From Myxococcales bacterium (GTDB lineage: Bacteria; Myxococcota; Myxococcia; Myxococcales; Myxococcaceae), in assembly GCA_030681895.1 (NCBI GenBank), contig JAUXRI010000078.1, positions 1 to 64,000 on the forward strand: 64,000 nucleotides of DNA, in the 5' to 3' direction. The notes beneath the pieces were generated by a model that did no database searches, was not told the origin of the DNA, and worked only from the letters and a program-made list of their open reading frames with translations. The stretch's first letter is position 1. Every line of letters starts with the position of its first letter. Of this stretch, positions 47,087-56,255 are shown piece by piece. The position numbers and the translations under genes were made by a program.

Positions 47087-50000
47087 TCAGGGGACCCGCG
47101 TGAAGCGGAGCGCCATGTTGGAGGTGATCGTGGGGCGATTGACGCTGAAGACCAGCGCGCGTGCCGGCGCAGCACCATCGGCCTCGAGCCAGATCGTCGC
47201 GCTGTTCCCGGTCCCACGGTTGTCGGTCGAGCCGCTGAGCATCGTCTGGTAGTGAAACTCGATGTCGCCCGAGTCGAACAGCTTGACCTGGAACGTCAGA
47301 TCGTCGGCGCCGGCGAAGTGCTCGACCTTGTTCCACTGAATGATCCAGTGGGCACGAGGCTCCAGCGGGTCGCCACCGGCGGCAAAGCGCTGTGACAGCA
47401 CCGCGGAGCCGGGCCTCGTCGAGAGTGCACGCAGGTCGTCCCAGAACGGCGCGATGAGCCCGCCCACATCGGGGTCGTCGCCGTCGGGAGAGACCTTGTT
47501 CTCGAACACAGAGTCCCGTGTGAAGGTGCTCGGCAGCAGCCAACCATTCGACGACACACTCAGCGTGGTGACTGAACGACCGTAGAGCTGAACTGGGGCT
47601 GAGGTGAGGTTCACCTGTCCGATGCCCTCATCGCCCGCTTCCCAGATGTCGGTGGGCGCCAGCGGCACGACGATGCCCGTGGCGGCAATGTCTTTGAAGC
47701 TCGGTGCGATGGTCTGCATCGTGTACCCGATGCAGGCTCCGTCGCCGCTCGCGCCAGGCGTGCCGCGCTGGCTGGGCGAGAGGTTGCCGTACGTCTGGCT
47801 CGATCTCGCGGCGCAGAGCCCCGAGCTGAACGGAGCCGTTGCGCTCGCCAGTCGATTCACGAAGGGTCCACGGTCGACCGACCACGAGACGCCTTGCGTG
47901 CCAGCGGGGTAGGTGAGGGTGTTCAAGAAGCCCTGGGGGTTCGAGATGCGCACGAGGCTGCCGGCCGAGGCGAGGCTCAGCCCGGGCGCGGCCACCGTCG
48001 TCGACGGCAACCCATCGTTGAGCAGCGGGTCTGCGCTGGGCGCGACGACCAGGAAACCACGGGGGGCCAGCGACGCGCCCGCGCCGAGCGTCGCCTGCAC
48101 GCCGCCGTCTGCTCCGCCGATCTGCCAGCCCGTCAGGTCGACGATGGCGTTCGAGAAGTTCGCGATCTCGAGCCACTGGCCCTGCGGAATGGCCGGGTTC
48201 GGCCGGTTCATCACTTCGCTGACGAAGATGTCGGTGGGCTTCACGATCTGATCGTAGGTGAGGCGGATGGCGCCGGTGCCGATGCGCACGAGGCCTGCGC
48301 CAGGAGCCGCGAGCGTCGAGACGATGGCGGGTGACGTCGACGCGCCTGCGAAGGTGAGACTCGAGGCGGCCGCTGGGGTGCCGGGCTGCAGGCCTCCATC
48401 GGCGCCGGGCGTCGCGAACGAGTGTGCGTAGCCGACTCCGATGGGGCCCTGGTAGCCGATGGACGACGTGACCGCAGTGGCGGTGGTGAACGTCTGGTAC
48501 TCGAAGCTCACCGCTCCGGCCTGGTGCAGGCGGGCCTGGAAAGTGAGGCGCGACGAGGGCTGGCTCCGCACCTTCACCTGGTTCCACTGCACGACGAGCT
48601 CGCGGTTGGGCGCGGTGCCGACGATCTCCCAGAAGATGCCGCCGCCGCCGACCTCGAGGTCTGCCCAGAAGGGCGCGACGAAGTTCTCAGGCACCGTGGT
48701 GGAGGTCGTCGAGGGAATCGCGGCAGGGGTCGGCAGGGCGTTGGTGACTGGAGCGGTCGAGAACTGGAGGAAGCCGTTCGTCGACACCCACACGGTGTTC
48801 TCGACCCGGCGGCCACCCAGGAACGTCTCGAAGTCGGTCGGCACGAACGACAGGACGTTGTCGTTGGCGTTCAGGAGAAAGGGGATCGCAGTGCCGGTCA
48901 TCGAGATGTCGGTGAAGCCTGTCGACGCGTTGCGGACGCGGGCCGAGGGCGTGCCGAAGCCGATGATCTCCGACGCCGCGCCACCGACCGTCCACGCCAG
49001 CTGGGCCGAGCCCTGCGACTGGTAGACCGTGCCGCCATCAGCTGACGTCAGGGTGACCGGCGCGGTGACGGTCACCGAGGCCGCGGCGCTGACCTGCGGC
49101 TCGAGGGTGTTGGTCGCGCGCAGCTCGTACGAGGTGGTGCTGGCGTTCGGGTAGACCGTGGCCGTGCCCATGGCCGCCGCGGTGCCTTCGATGGCCACCA
49201 CGGTCGTCTCACCGTTCTCGACGATGCGGGTGCGAATCGCGCCCGGCACGCTCCACGTCAACGTCACGGGGGTCCCACCTGACGCCACCGTGGTGGGCAT
49301 CGCGGTGAAGGTCGCCATGCCGACGTCGGTGACCGTCGTCACGCGGAAGGTCTTTGTCGCGGTCGCGCCGCTGGGTGACGAGATGGCTGCGAGCACGTAG
49401 TCGGTGGGCGTGGCCGGCGCCGGCAGCTCGACCGAGCCCGTCGCGACGTTGGCGCCGCCCGGCGTGCGGTAGACGATCTGCTGGCCGGCGCGCACCTCGA
49501 CGCGATCGGCGCCGATGGTGGTCCACGCGACCGTGAAGCGCAGGTTCTCTTTGACGTACTTCGGCGCCGTCACGGTGAGCACCTCGGGCGCGCTGCCGTA
49601 ATAGATGGTGACCACCTTGCTCAGCACCGGGCCGCGGCCTTCGACCTCGAGCACGTAGTTGACCGCCGAGCCGTCGATCTGGGCGGCCCCGGTGTCCATG
49701 AAGGAGCCCTTCGCGAGGTCGGCCGCCGTCGTCGTCTCGCGGAGCACGCCGCGCCCGGGGCTCGTCAGCTTCACCTTCGTCGCGTTCTCGGTTTTCCAGG
49801 TCAGGGTGATCGCGTCGCCCTCTTTGACCTGCGCCTTCGAACTCGAGAACTCCGTGATGCCCTGCCCTCGAACCACGTTGACGGTGCGGCTGATGCCGTC
49901 AGCGGTGAGCACGTAGGTGGTCTCGGTCGCCGTCGGGCTGACCTCGACGCTGCCCGAGGTCGTTTGCCCGCGGAGGTCGAGCGCCTGACCGCCCATCGGC

Positions 50001-50452
50001 GCGATCTGCACCTGGCGGGCGTTCGGCGCGTTCCACACCAACAGGCCAGGTTGCCCGGGCGTGATCACCGGTGGGTACGCGGTGAAGATGATGGCCGCGG
50101 CTTCGACACCCTCGACATTCACGCTTGCGACCGAGCTCACGCGCGCGCCACGGGAGTTTTTCGCCGAGATGACGAAGACCGTCGGCTGCGTGACGGGCAC
50201 CTGCACTTCGCCCGACGCCTTGTCGGCGGCGCCGGCCAGCGAACCGCGGCTGAGGTCAGCCACGTCGATGGTGACGGCGTTGCTGGTCTCCCACTTGATC
50301 GTGACGGTGTCTCCGCGCGCGACGGTGGTCGGGCTGACGGTGAACCTCACCACGCGTGGCGGTTCGGGCAGTGGATCTGGCGCAGGCGCGGTGGGGCACC
50401 CCGCGAGGCCGAGGAGGACGAAGGCACTGAACGACGAGAGACGAGCGCTCAT
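47087..50452 (-). CDS. Giant lipoprotein of lamin-tail/nidogen-like family (second of trio)
   Basis: 1121 residues from ATG 50452, which overlaps the upstream paralogue's stop as ATGA; the longer frame to 50707 is a shadow. Lipobox GLAGC. Ig-like repeats (FTVSPTTVARGDTVTIKW and similar), a nidogen-like segment with VAPFWADLEVG, a lamin-tail domain (IFVSEVMNRPNPAIPQGQWL), the QRGTPGASGDGAC Cys pair and a last nidogen-like segment with LIAPFWDDL. Same order as its two neighbours, at moderate identity, so old tandem duplicates. Confidence 0.85.
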   Translation of the reverse strand: MSARLSSFSAFVLLGLAGCPTAPAPDPLPEPPRVVRFTVSPTTVARGDTVTIKWETSNAVTIDVADLSRGSLAGAADKASGEVQVPVTQPTVFVISAKNSRGARVSSVASVNVEGVEAAAIIFTAYPPVITPGQPGLLVWNAPNARQVQIAPMGGQALDLRGQTTSGSVEVSPTATETTYVLTADGISRTVNVVRGQGITEFSSSKAQVKEGDAITLTWKTENATKVKLTSPGRGVLRETTTAADLAKGSFMDTGAAQIDGSAVNYVLEVEGRGPVLSKVVTIYYGSAPEVLTVTAPKYVKENLRFTVAWTTIGADRVEVRAGQQIVYRTPGGANVATGSVELPAPATPTDYVLAAISSPSGATATKTFRVTTVTDVGMATFTAMPTTVASGGTPVTLTWSVPGAIRTRIVENGETTVVAIEGTAAAMGTATVYPNASTTSYELRATNTLEPQVSAAASVTVTAPVTLTSADGGTVYQSQGSAQLAWTVGGAASEIIGFGTPSARVRNASTGFTDISMTGTAIPFLLNANDNVLSFVPTDFETFLGGRRVENTVWVSTNGFLQFSTAPVTNALPTPAAIPSTTSTTVPENFVAPFWADLEVGGGGIFWEIVGTAPNRELVVQWNQVKVRSQPSSRLTFQARLHQAGAVSFEYQTFTTATAVTSSIGYQGPIGVGYAHSFATPGADGGLQPGTPAAASSLTFAGASTSPAIVSTLAAPGAGLVRIGTGAIRLTYDQIVKPTDIFVSEVMNRPNPAIPQGQWLEIANFSNAIVDLTGWQIGGADGGVQATLGAGASLAPRGFLVVAPSADPLLNDGLPSTTVAAPGLSLASAGSLVRISNPQGFLNTLTYPAGTQGVSWSVDRGPFVNRLASATAPFSSGLCAARSSQTYGNLSPSQRGTPGASGDGACIGYTMQTIAPSFKDIAATGIVVPLAPTDIWEAGDEGIGQVNLTSAPVQLYGRSVTTLSVSSNGWLLPSTFTRDSVFENKVSPDGDDPDVGGLIAPFWDDLRALSTRPGSAVLSQRFAAGGDPLEPRAHWIIQWNKVEHFAGADDLTFQVKLFDSGDIEFHYQTMLSGSTDNRGTGNSATIWLEADGAAPARALVFSVNRPTITSNMALRFTRVP

Positions 50453-53400
50453 GGCGTGGTCACCAGGGATCGCGGGGTGAAGCGGAAGGCCGTGTTGGGC
50501 TGAACTGTCGGCTCGTTGACGCTGATCGGCATCGCTTGTGTGCCCTCTGGGTTCTCGATCCATCGGGTGGCGCCACCGCCGTTCGCCCAGTTCGACGAGC
50601 TGCCAGACACCATCGTCGCGTAGTGGAACTCGATGATCCCGTTGTCGAAGAGCTTGACCTCGAAGGTCATGTCGTCGCCGTCGCCGAGCTGCTCGACGCG
50701 GTACCACTCGAAGATCGTCACCCCTGGGAGTCGAGCCGCGTAGATGTTCGACGTCGGAACAGTGGGGTTGTCTGCGAGGTCATCCCAGAAGGGCGCGATC
50801 GTCCCGAAGGGCTCGGAGCTGGTCGGGATCGTCTTGTTGCTGAAAGTCGTGACGGTCGTGGGAGTCACCGACAACCACCCATTGGTCGACATGCGAATCG
50901 TGGTGAACGTCTGGCCGAAGTAGGTGAACGGCGGCACCGTCAGGTTGAAGCCGCTGTCGTCCCAGCCAGACGTCCCGGTGACGAAGCCCGTGTTTCCGGC
51001 CGTGATGTCCCGGAAGTCGACGGGGATCCGGCTCAACACGTAGGGGAAGCACTCCTCGTTCCGTGCGCCAGGTGTTCCGATCTGTGTGGGTGGCCCAAAC
51101 GGCAGTGTGCCGCAGGTGAAGGGCCTCGCCCCCGCCCTGAGAAGAATATTCTCGAGGCTCGGCTGAACGCTGACGCCGACATCGACCCCGCCATCTGGAG
51201 ACGCGCCACCGTCAGGCAGCGTCGAGTTGATGCCACCCCACGCAAGCCGGCTGACCACGAGCGTGCCGCCATCGGACAGCGGCGTTGGCAGCACGAGGCG
51301 TACCGAGTCAGGCGTCGCGAGGGGGACGCTCCCCGCGGTCCACTCGAGGCGAACGCCAGCGTCACCGTTGAGCGCGGAGTCGGTGGACTGGCCGATGACG
51401 AGGTAGCCGTCGGCCGTGATGGTCGAGTCTGCAGGCAGGATGAAGGGGCTCGCCGCGCCCGACGCCGACTCGAGCCGCAGCCCCGCGACGTCGACGTCCG
51501 CTTCGCCGGGGTTGAAGAACTCGACCCACTGGCCCGACGCGAGCGAGGCCAGCGGCGCAGGCATGGCCTCGGTGATCACCACGTCACTCGGGCCGAACGC
51601 TCGAGCCCTGCCGTAGATGGGAATGCGCTCGGTCGCGGTCTCGACCACGAACCCCAGCACCGACGGGCCACGCACGCGAACCTGCCGCGAACCGCTGAAC
51701 TCGTTCGAGCCAGTGAACCACACGCGCTCGGTGTCGATCGCGAGCTCGGCTGACGTGGCAGAGTTGTACGAGACGAGGCCCTGGTACGCATCGACTGCGT
51801 CGACCGCACCGATGGTGGCCTCGGAGCCGTCGGCACCCGGGCCGTCGAGCTTCTTCCACACGAAGATGAACTTGCCGGTCTCGAAGAGCTGGACCTGGAA
51901 GGTGAGCTCGGCACCCATGACGCCGTAGCGCTTGAGCTTGTGCCACGAGATGGTGACCCTCCGCGGCGTGGTGGTCTCGTCGACGTTCCAGAACACGCGG
52001 CCGTCGACGCCGAGCTCGAGATCGTCCCAGAACGGGGCAAGCAGCGCCGGGCCCGCGTAGGCGACGTCGCCGAGGTCCGCGTTGGTGGGCAGCGGGTCAG
52101 CCGAGCTGGCAATGGCGACGAAGCCGTTGGTCGAGACCGTCAGCTTGCTGGCCTGCTTCGTCGCGAACGGGAAGACGAAGCCGTTGGGCAAGGTGATGGT
52201 CGCGACGTCGTCATCCTTGTCGGCGAAGAAGAGCTGCCGGGCCGTGGGGGCGGTCGAGAGGTCGTCGAACGCGTTGGCGTTCACGGCGACGGCAGGAGGC
52301 GTGTTGATGAGGCCCACCACGTCGACCGGCGTCACGGTGCCGACGTCCCACGTCATGGTGGTGAGCTCGCCGCGCGCGAGGAGCTCGGGCGAGATGGTGA
52401 AGAGCACGGGCGCGCCACAGTCGATGGTGCGCTCCTCGACGGCCTTGTCGCCGGCCGCGTTGTACGCCTCGAGCACGTAGGTGCCCTTCTGCGGCACGGT
52501 GAACTGGGTCGTGCCGTTGACGACGGCGTTGACGCCGTCTTCCCGCAGGAACGCAGGCCCACCCTTGAGGCGGAGCAGCAGGAACGTCGCGTCGGCGGTC
52601 GTCCAGGTCACGGTGATGCGCATCGACGCGGTGGCGGCCGACGGCGGCGCCATGAAGTTGGTGATGCGCGGCGGCGCGACGGCCTTGACGGACTTCGTCG
52701 ACGACACCTGCAGCCCGTTGAAGTCGTAAGCCACCAGCGTGAATGTCGTGTCGGCGTTGAAGGTCCCGAGCCGGAACGAGCCGGTGGTGTTGACGCCAGC
52801 GAGCGGGCTGTAGACGGGCAGCCCGTTGGCTTGCAGCTCGATGCGGGTGGCTCCAGTGGTGCGCCACGAGAGGTCGAACGGCTTGCCCCGGGTGCCGAAG
52901 CCGGGCACCTCGAAGAAGTCGATCATGGGGCCCTGGCCCACGCGCGCGTCGACGGCCCGTTGCACCTGTTGAGCCGGCGTCGTCGTGCGCGCGGTGAGCG
53001 TGAAGCGCAGCGGGAAGCCCTCACGCACCAGCGGCACGGGAGGCGCCACAGGCGGCGCCACGGAGCCGCCGTCGGTTCCGCCATCCGACTCGCCGCCATC
53101 GCTCTCGCCACCGTCAGGCATCGAGACGGTGCCGGCGTCGAAGAAGCCTGCGTCGGCGAAGTAGGTCGGCACCACGAAGTCGACGGTGCCCATCGCGACG
53201 TTCATCGAGGTCGACACGAGCTGCCCGAAGGTCGCCTCTTCGACGACGATCTGATCGGCGCCCGCGGTCTTCCACGCGAGGGTGATCGTCTCACCCGGCT
53301 TCGCGGCAGGCGGCGTCGCGGTGAACGACTCCACCACGGGCACCACGGTGACGGTGGCGCTCTGCGACGACAAGGAGCCGTCGGCGCGTTCGCCCGACAG

Positions 53401-53925
53401 CGTGTACGTCGTCGTCGTCGTCGGGCTGTCGTTGGTCGATCCGCTCTCCAGCATCGAGAGCATCCGGGCTCCGGCGGCGAGGCGCACGTTGCGACCACCC
53501 GCGGCCGACCAGATGAGATCGACCCGCTGGCCCGGCTTGATCTGCTGCGGCACGACGACGAGGAACACCGACTGCAAACCCTCGTCGACGGCGACCTGCA
53601 CGAACGCTGAGTCGCGGCCGCCTTCACCCTCGGCGCGCAGCACGTAGAACGCCGAGCGCTCCGGGCTGGCCTTCGCGCTGCCGACGCCCGCGAGGTCGTC
53701 GTAGGTCACGGCGATGGCGCTGCCGGTCTGGTCGACGAGCTCGACCGATTGGGCGCGTTCGACGGTGAAGTTGAACGTGACCATCTGCCCGCGGCGAATG
53801 GCCTGCTGATCCACCGTGAAGGAGGTGATGGACGGCGGGTTCGGCGGGGGCTTCGGCTTCTCTGGCGCCCGGCACGCAACGACAGGAACGAGCAGGGCCA
53901 GAACGACCCCAAGACGGAGCTTCAT
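50449..53925 (-). CDS. Giant lipoprotein of lamin-tail/nidogen-like family (first of trio)
   Basis: 1158 residues from ATG 53925. Lipobox VPVVAC. Five or so Ig-like repeats to about residue 540, one interrupted by an Asp/Gly-rich GGESDGGTDGG insert. A nidogen-like segment (STNGFVAIASS, LLAPFWDDLEL, WHKLKRYGVMGAELTFQVQL) follows, then a lamin-tail domain from about 780 (VVITEAMPAPLASLASGQWV), a GTPGARNEEC pair and a second nidogen-like segment (TIAPFWDDL). It heads the operon. Confidence 0.85.
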   Translation of the reverse strand: MKLRLGVVLALLVPVVACRAPEKPKPPPNPPSITSFTVDQQAIRRGQMVTFNFTVERAQSVELVDQTGSAIAVTYDDLAGVGSAKASPERSAFYVLRAEGEGGRDSAFVQVAVDEGLQSVFLVVVPQQIKPGQRVDLIWSAAGGRNVRLAAGARMLSMLESGSTNDSPTTTTTYTLSGERADGSLSSQSATVTVVPVVESFTATPPAAKPGETITLAWKTAGADQIVVEEATFGQLVSTSMNVAMGTVDFVVPTYFADAGFFDAGTVSMPDGGESDGGESDGGTDGGSVAPPVAPPVPLVREGFPLRFTLTARTTTPAQQVQRAVDARVGQGPMIDFFEVPGFGTRGKPFDLSWRTTGATRIELQANGLPVYSPLAGVNTTGSFRLGTFNADTTFTLVAYDFNGLQVSSTKSVKAVAPPRITNFMAPPSAATASMRITVTWTTADATFLLLRLKGGPAFLREDGVNAVVNGTTQFTVPQKGTYVLEAYNAAGDKAVEERTIDCGAPVLFTISPELLARGELTTMTWDVGTVTPVDVVGLINTPPAVAVNANAFDDLSTAPTARQLFFADKDDDVATITLPNGFVFPFATKQASKLTVSTNGFVAIASSADPLPTNADLGDVAYAGPALLAPFWDDLELGVDGRVFWNVDETTTPRRVTISWHKLKRYGVMGAELTFQVQLFETGKFIFVWKKLDGPGADGSEATIGAVDAVDAYQGLVSYNSATSAELAIDTERVWFTGSNEFSGSRQVRVRGPSVLGFVVETATERIPIYGRARAFGPSDVVITEAMPAPLASLASGQWVEFFNPGEADVDVAGLRLESASGAASPFILPADSTITADGYLVIGQSTDSALNGDAGVRLEWTAGSVPLATPDSVRLVLPTPLSDGGTLVVSRLAWGGINSTLPDGGASPDGGVDVGVSVQPSLENILLRAGARPFTCGTLPFGPPTQIGTPGARNEECFPYVLSRIPVDFRDITAGNTGFVTGTSGWDDSGFNLTVPPFTYFGQTFTTIRMSTNGWLSVTPTTVTTFSNKTIPTSSEPFGTIAPFWDDLADNPTVPTSNIYAARLPGVTIFEWYRVEQLGDGDDMTFEVKLFDNGIIEFHYATMVSGSSSNWANGGGATRWIENPEGTQAMPISVNEPTVQPNTAFRFTPRSLVTTP

Positions 53926-53948
53926 GTCTCGCCTCGATGAGCAGTGAG

Positions 53949-53978
53949 CGAGGGGCCAGGTAGATCGGCAACCCCTCG
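53949..53978. promoter_or_regulatory. Inverted repeat in leader of the giant-lipoprotein operon
   Basis: CGAGGGG (53949-53955) and CCCCTCG (53972-53978) form a 7-bp hairpin with a 16-base loop, 23 bases before the ATG at 53925. It could shape translation of the first gene; chance occurrence in GC-rich DNA is possible. Confidence 0.3.
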
Positions 53979-54091
53979 TGACGAAATAGGAATCAGGTGA
54001 AATGGACCCCTGCGTCTAGCGATGGGGCCCCACACCCGTCAACCCAGATTGCGTCGTCAGGCAACCAGGTGTCAGGGAATGTAGGTGGCCG

Positions 54092-54817
54092 TCAGAAGAT
54101 CATGCCGATGCCGGCGGCGAAGACAGTGTCGTGCATATAGCCGCGCAGGTAGCGGGTGATCTCGACCCTCCAGGTGAGGCGAATCGTCTCGTCCTCGACG
54201 ATGGCGGGGCGGCCGCGAATGCCGATGCCGTACTGAAAGAGGAACCGCGCGCCCTGGAGCTGCACCTCGGTCTGATCGATGCGCACGCCGGTAAAGGCGG
54301 CGTTCACGCCGATGCCAAGCTGACCGTAGAGACCGACTATCTTCGAGATGGGCCAGACGATGGCTGGCGCGATCGTGAAGTAGTGCTGGCTGGCCCAGCT
54401 GGTGATCTGCGTCGTGCCATCGCTGGTGACGGTGAAGCGCCACTGCAGGTCGGCGAAGAACATCTCGCGCAGGTACTCATCGGAGAGGAGTCGTCCGAAC
54501 TCCCACGTGAAGCGCACGCCGAAGGTGAAGCGCGGGTCGAGGCCGCCACGGCTCGCGTCGAGCAGGTTGGCGCCGAAGACGAGCTCTCCACCGACGCCGT
54601 AGTTGGGGTCGTCGGTCGAGGCGAGGCGCTCGTCGCGCTCCTGGGCGTCTTCGTCTTCTTCGCGCAGGCGCTCCGACTTGCGGCTCTTCTTCGGCTTGAC
54701 GGGATCCTCGGTGGCGCCGTCGTCGTCGTAAGGAATCGGAGCGTCGTCGTCTTTGCTCTGCGCGAGGGCGGGCAGGGCGACGCCGAGACACAGGAGGGCC
54801 AGGAAGAGTCGGTTCAT
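54092..54817 (-). CDS. Probable outer-membrane beta-barrel protein
   Basis: 241 residues from ATG 54817. Signal peptide (LFLALLCLGVALPALAQ). A very acidic/Lys-rich linker (about 20-65) is followed by alternating amphipathic strands (ELVFGANLLDASRGG, FTFGVRFTWEFGRLLSD, AGIGMIF end with terminal Phe). The terminal Phe and strand pattern fit an outer-membrane barrel. It lies eight bases after the HExxH lipoprotein gene. The barrel is inferred, not homologous to a family I recognise. Confidence 0.7.
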   Translation of the reverse strand: MNRLFLALLCLGVALPALAQSKDDDAPIPYDDDGATEDPVKPKKSRKSERLREEDEDAQERDERLASTDDPNYGVGGELVFGANLLDASRGGLDPRFTFGVRFTWEFGRLLSDEYLREMFFADLQWRFTVTSDGTTQITSWASQHYFTIAPAIVWPISKIVGLYGQLGIGVNAAFTGVRIDQTEVQLQGARFLFQYGIGIRGRPAIVEDETIRLTWRVEITRYLRGYMHDTVFAAGIGMIF

Positions 54818-54825
54818 GGCGGCGT

Positions 54826-56121
54826 TCACGGCAGGGCCGGCAGCACCTTGCAGGTGGTTCCACGGCGGGTGGTGCCAGGACAGCTGGGCATCTTGTCGGT
54901 GCAGTCCGAGCGCATGCACTGCAGCTGCAGTCGATCCATCGCTTCGCTGCAGAACGCGCGACGCAGATCGACGTCGGCGATGTGGCTCGCGATCACCTCG
55001 CCGACGGCCTCGGGCGTAAAGGCCATCTGGCTGTTGATGTTGCGGTTGATGAGCTGGTTGAGGCCCGGGCTCTGCGCGCGCTCGTCGTTGTAGGCGGACA
55101 GGAGCGACACCTGCATCGACTTCACCTTGGTGAGGCCGCCCGTCTTCGAGCCCGCCTGGTAGAGGCTGACGGCCCAGAGGTTTCCGTAGAGGTAGAGCTC
55201 GCGCGCGCGAATCCACTGGTCGGCGGAGAACGACTTGAGCGCGGCGCGCAAGCCTTCGTCGAGGCAGGCGTCGGCGCGGCTCACGTCACGCTGCTTCGCG
55301 TACGCCTCGTCGGCGATGCTGACCGAGAGAATGTCGGGGCGGCAGCCGGCGAGCCCGCGGCAGGTGACTCCGAAGCCGTGGAAGTCGGCGAGGCCCTCGT
55401 CGAGGGACTTGAGCAGGTTGAACGGCTCGCCGCTCCAGCCGGTCGACGGGCGCAGGGTGGGGTGAATGCCCTCGTCGTTGAAGACGCGCTTGCTCCAGAC
55501 TTTGTGGGCGACCTCGTGACCGATGACGCCCAGGTTCATCGCCAGGGGAATTCGTTTCTCGTTCTGAAAGGGCGTGATGGCGAACGACTTCACGAACGAC
55601 AGGTAGAGCGCGTTGTCGGTGACGAGGGTGTCGTTGATCTTCAGCTCGGGCCAGTACATCACCCGCATGCGGTTGAGCTCGTCGGGCGTCTGCGCGGGCG
55701 TCTGCGAGGCCAGCAGGTCCTGGAAGTAGAGGTAGGCGTTCTCGAAGTTCCAGTAGGTCGTCACCATGTTCCAGGTGTGAAAGTCGGCGGGCCACAGCAC
55801 GCCTGCGCGGTCGAGGTAGTTGCCGCGCACGTCGGCGCCCTTGTCTTTGACGAGCACCTCGTAGCGCTGCTCGTCGGTGAGGTTCTCGATGCCGCCACGC
55901 TGAATGGGATCGTTCGGGTCGAGGGTGACGCGGTTGACGCCGACGAACTCGGCGACCGAGCCCTTGAGCGTCGTCAAGTTGCCGATGGTCTGCAGCTGCA
56001 CTTCTCGCGTCTCGTAGCCGCCGGTCTCGACGGGCACGATCGCCATGACGCGCACAGGAGCCGGTGGGTTGGGGCCGCATGAGAGGGCCGCGGCGCAGAC
56101 GGTGAGGAGGAACACACGCAT
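54826..56121 (-). CDS. Lipoprotein metalloprotease of gluzincin type
   Basis: 431 residues from ATG 56121. Lipobox AALSC. Zinc motif GHEVAHKVW (HEVAH 202-206) with a downstream Glu242 and Asp246 in SLDEGLADFHG, the spacing and E-x3-D pattern of gluzincins such as thermolysin relatives. The C-terminus has three Cys pairs. Co-transcribed with the beta-barrel gene eight bases downstream; the giant-lipoprotein trio lies further along on the same strand. Proteolysis at the cell surface is inferred; the substrate is unknown. Confidence 0.82.
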   Translation of the reverse strand: MRVFLLTVCAAALSCGPNPPAPVRVMAIVPVETGGYETREVQLQTIGNLTTLKGSVAEFVGVNRVTLDPNDPIQRGGIENLTDEQRYEVLVKDKGADVRGNYLDRAGVLWPADFHTWNMVTTYWNFENAYLYFQDLLASQTPAQTPDELNRMRVMYWPELKINDTLVTDNALYLSFVKSFAITPFQNEKRIPLAMNLGVIGHEVAHKVWSKRVFNDEGIHPTLRPSTGWSGEPFNLLKSLDEGLADFHGFGVTCRGLAGCRPDILSVSIADEAYAKQRDVSRADACLDEGLRAALKSFSADQWIRARELYLYGNLWAVSLYQAGSKTGGLTKVKSMQVSLLSAYNDERAQSPGLNQLINRNINSQMAFTPEAVGEVIASHIADVDLRRAFCSEAMDRLQLQCMRSDCTDKMPSCPGTTRRGTTCKVLPALP

Positions 56122-56255
56122 GCCGCGCAGCCTAGCGAATGCGCCGCCGAAGTCAGGCCCCACCCGCTCCACGACGTCGTTGATGGGGCGGGGCCGCTCC
56201 TCTACGGTGCCCGCGAAGTTTGCAGCCCACTCATCACCAGGAAGAGCCACTCCAC

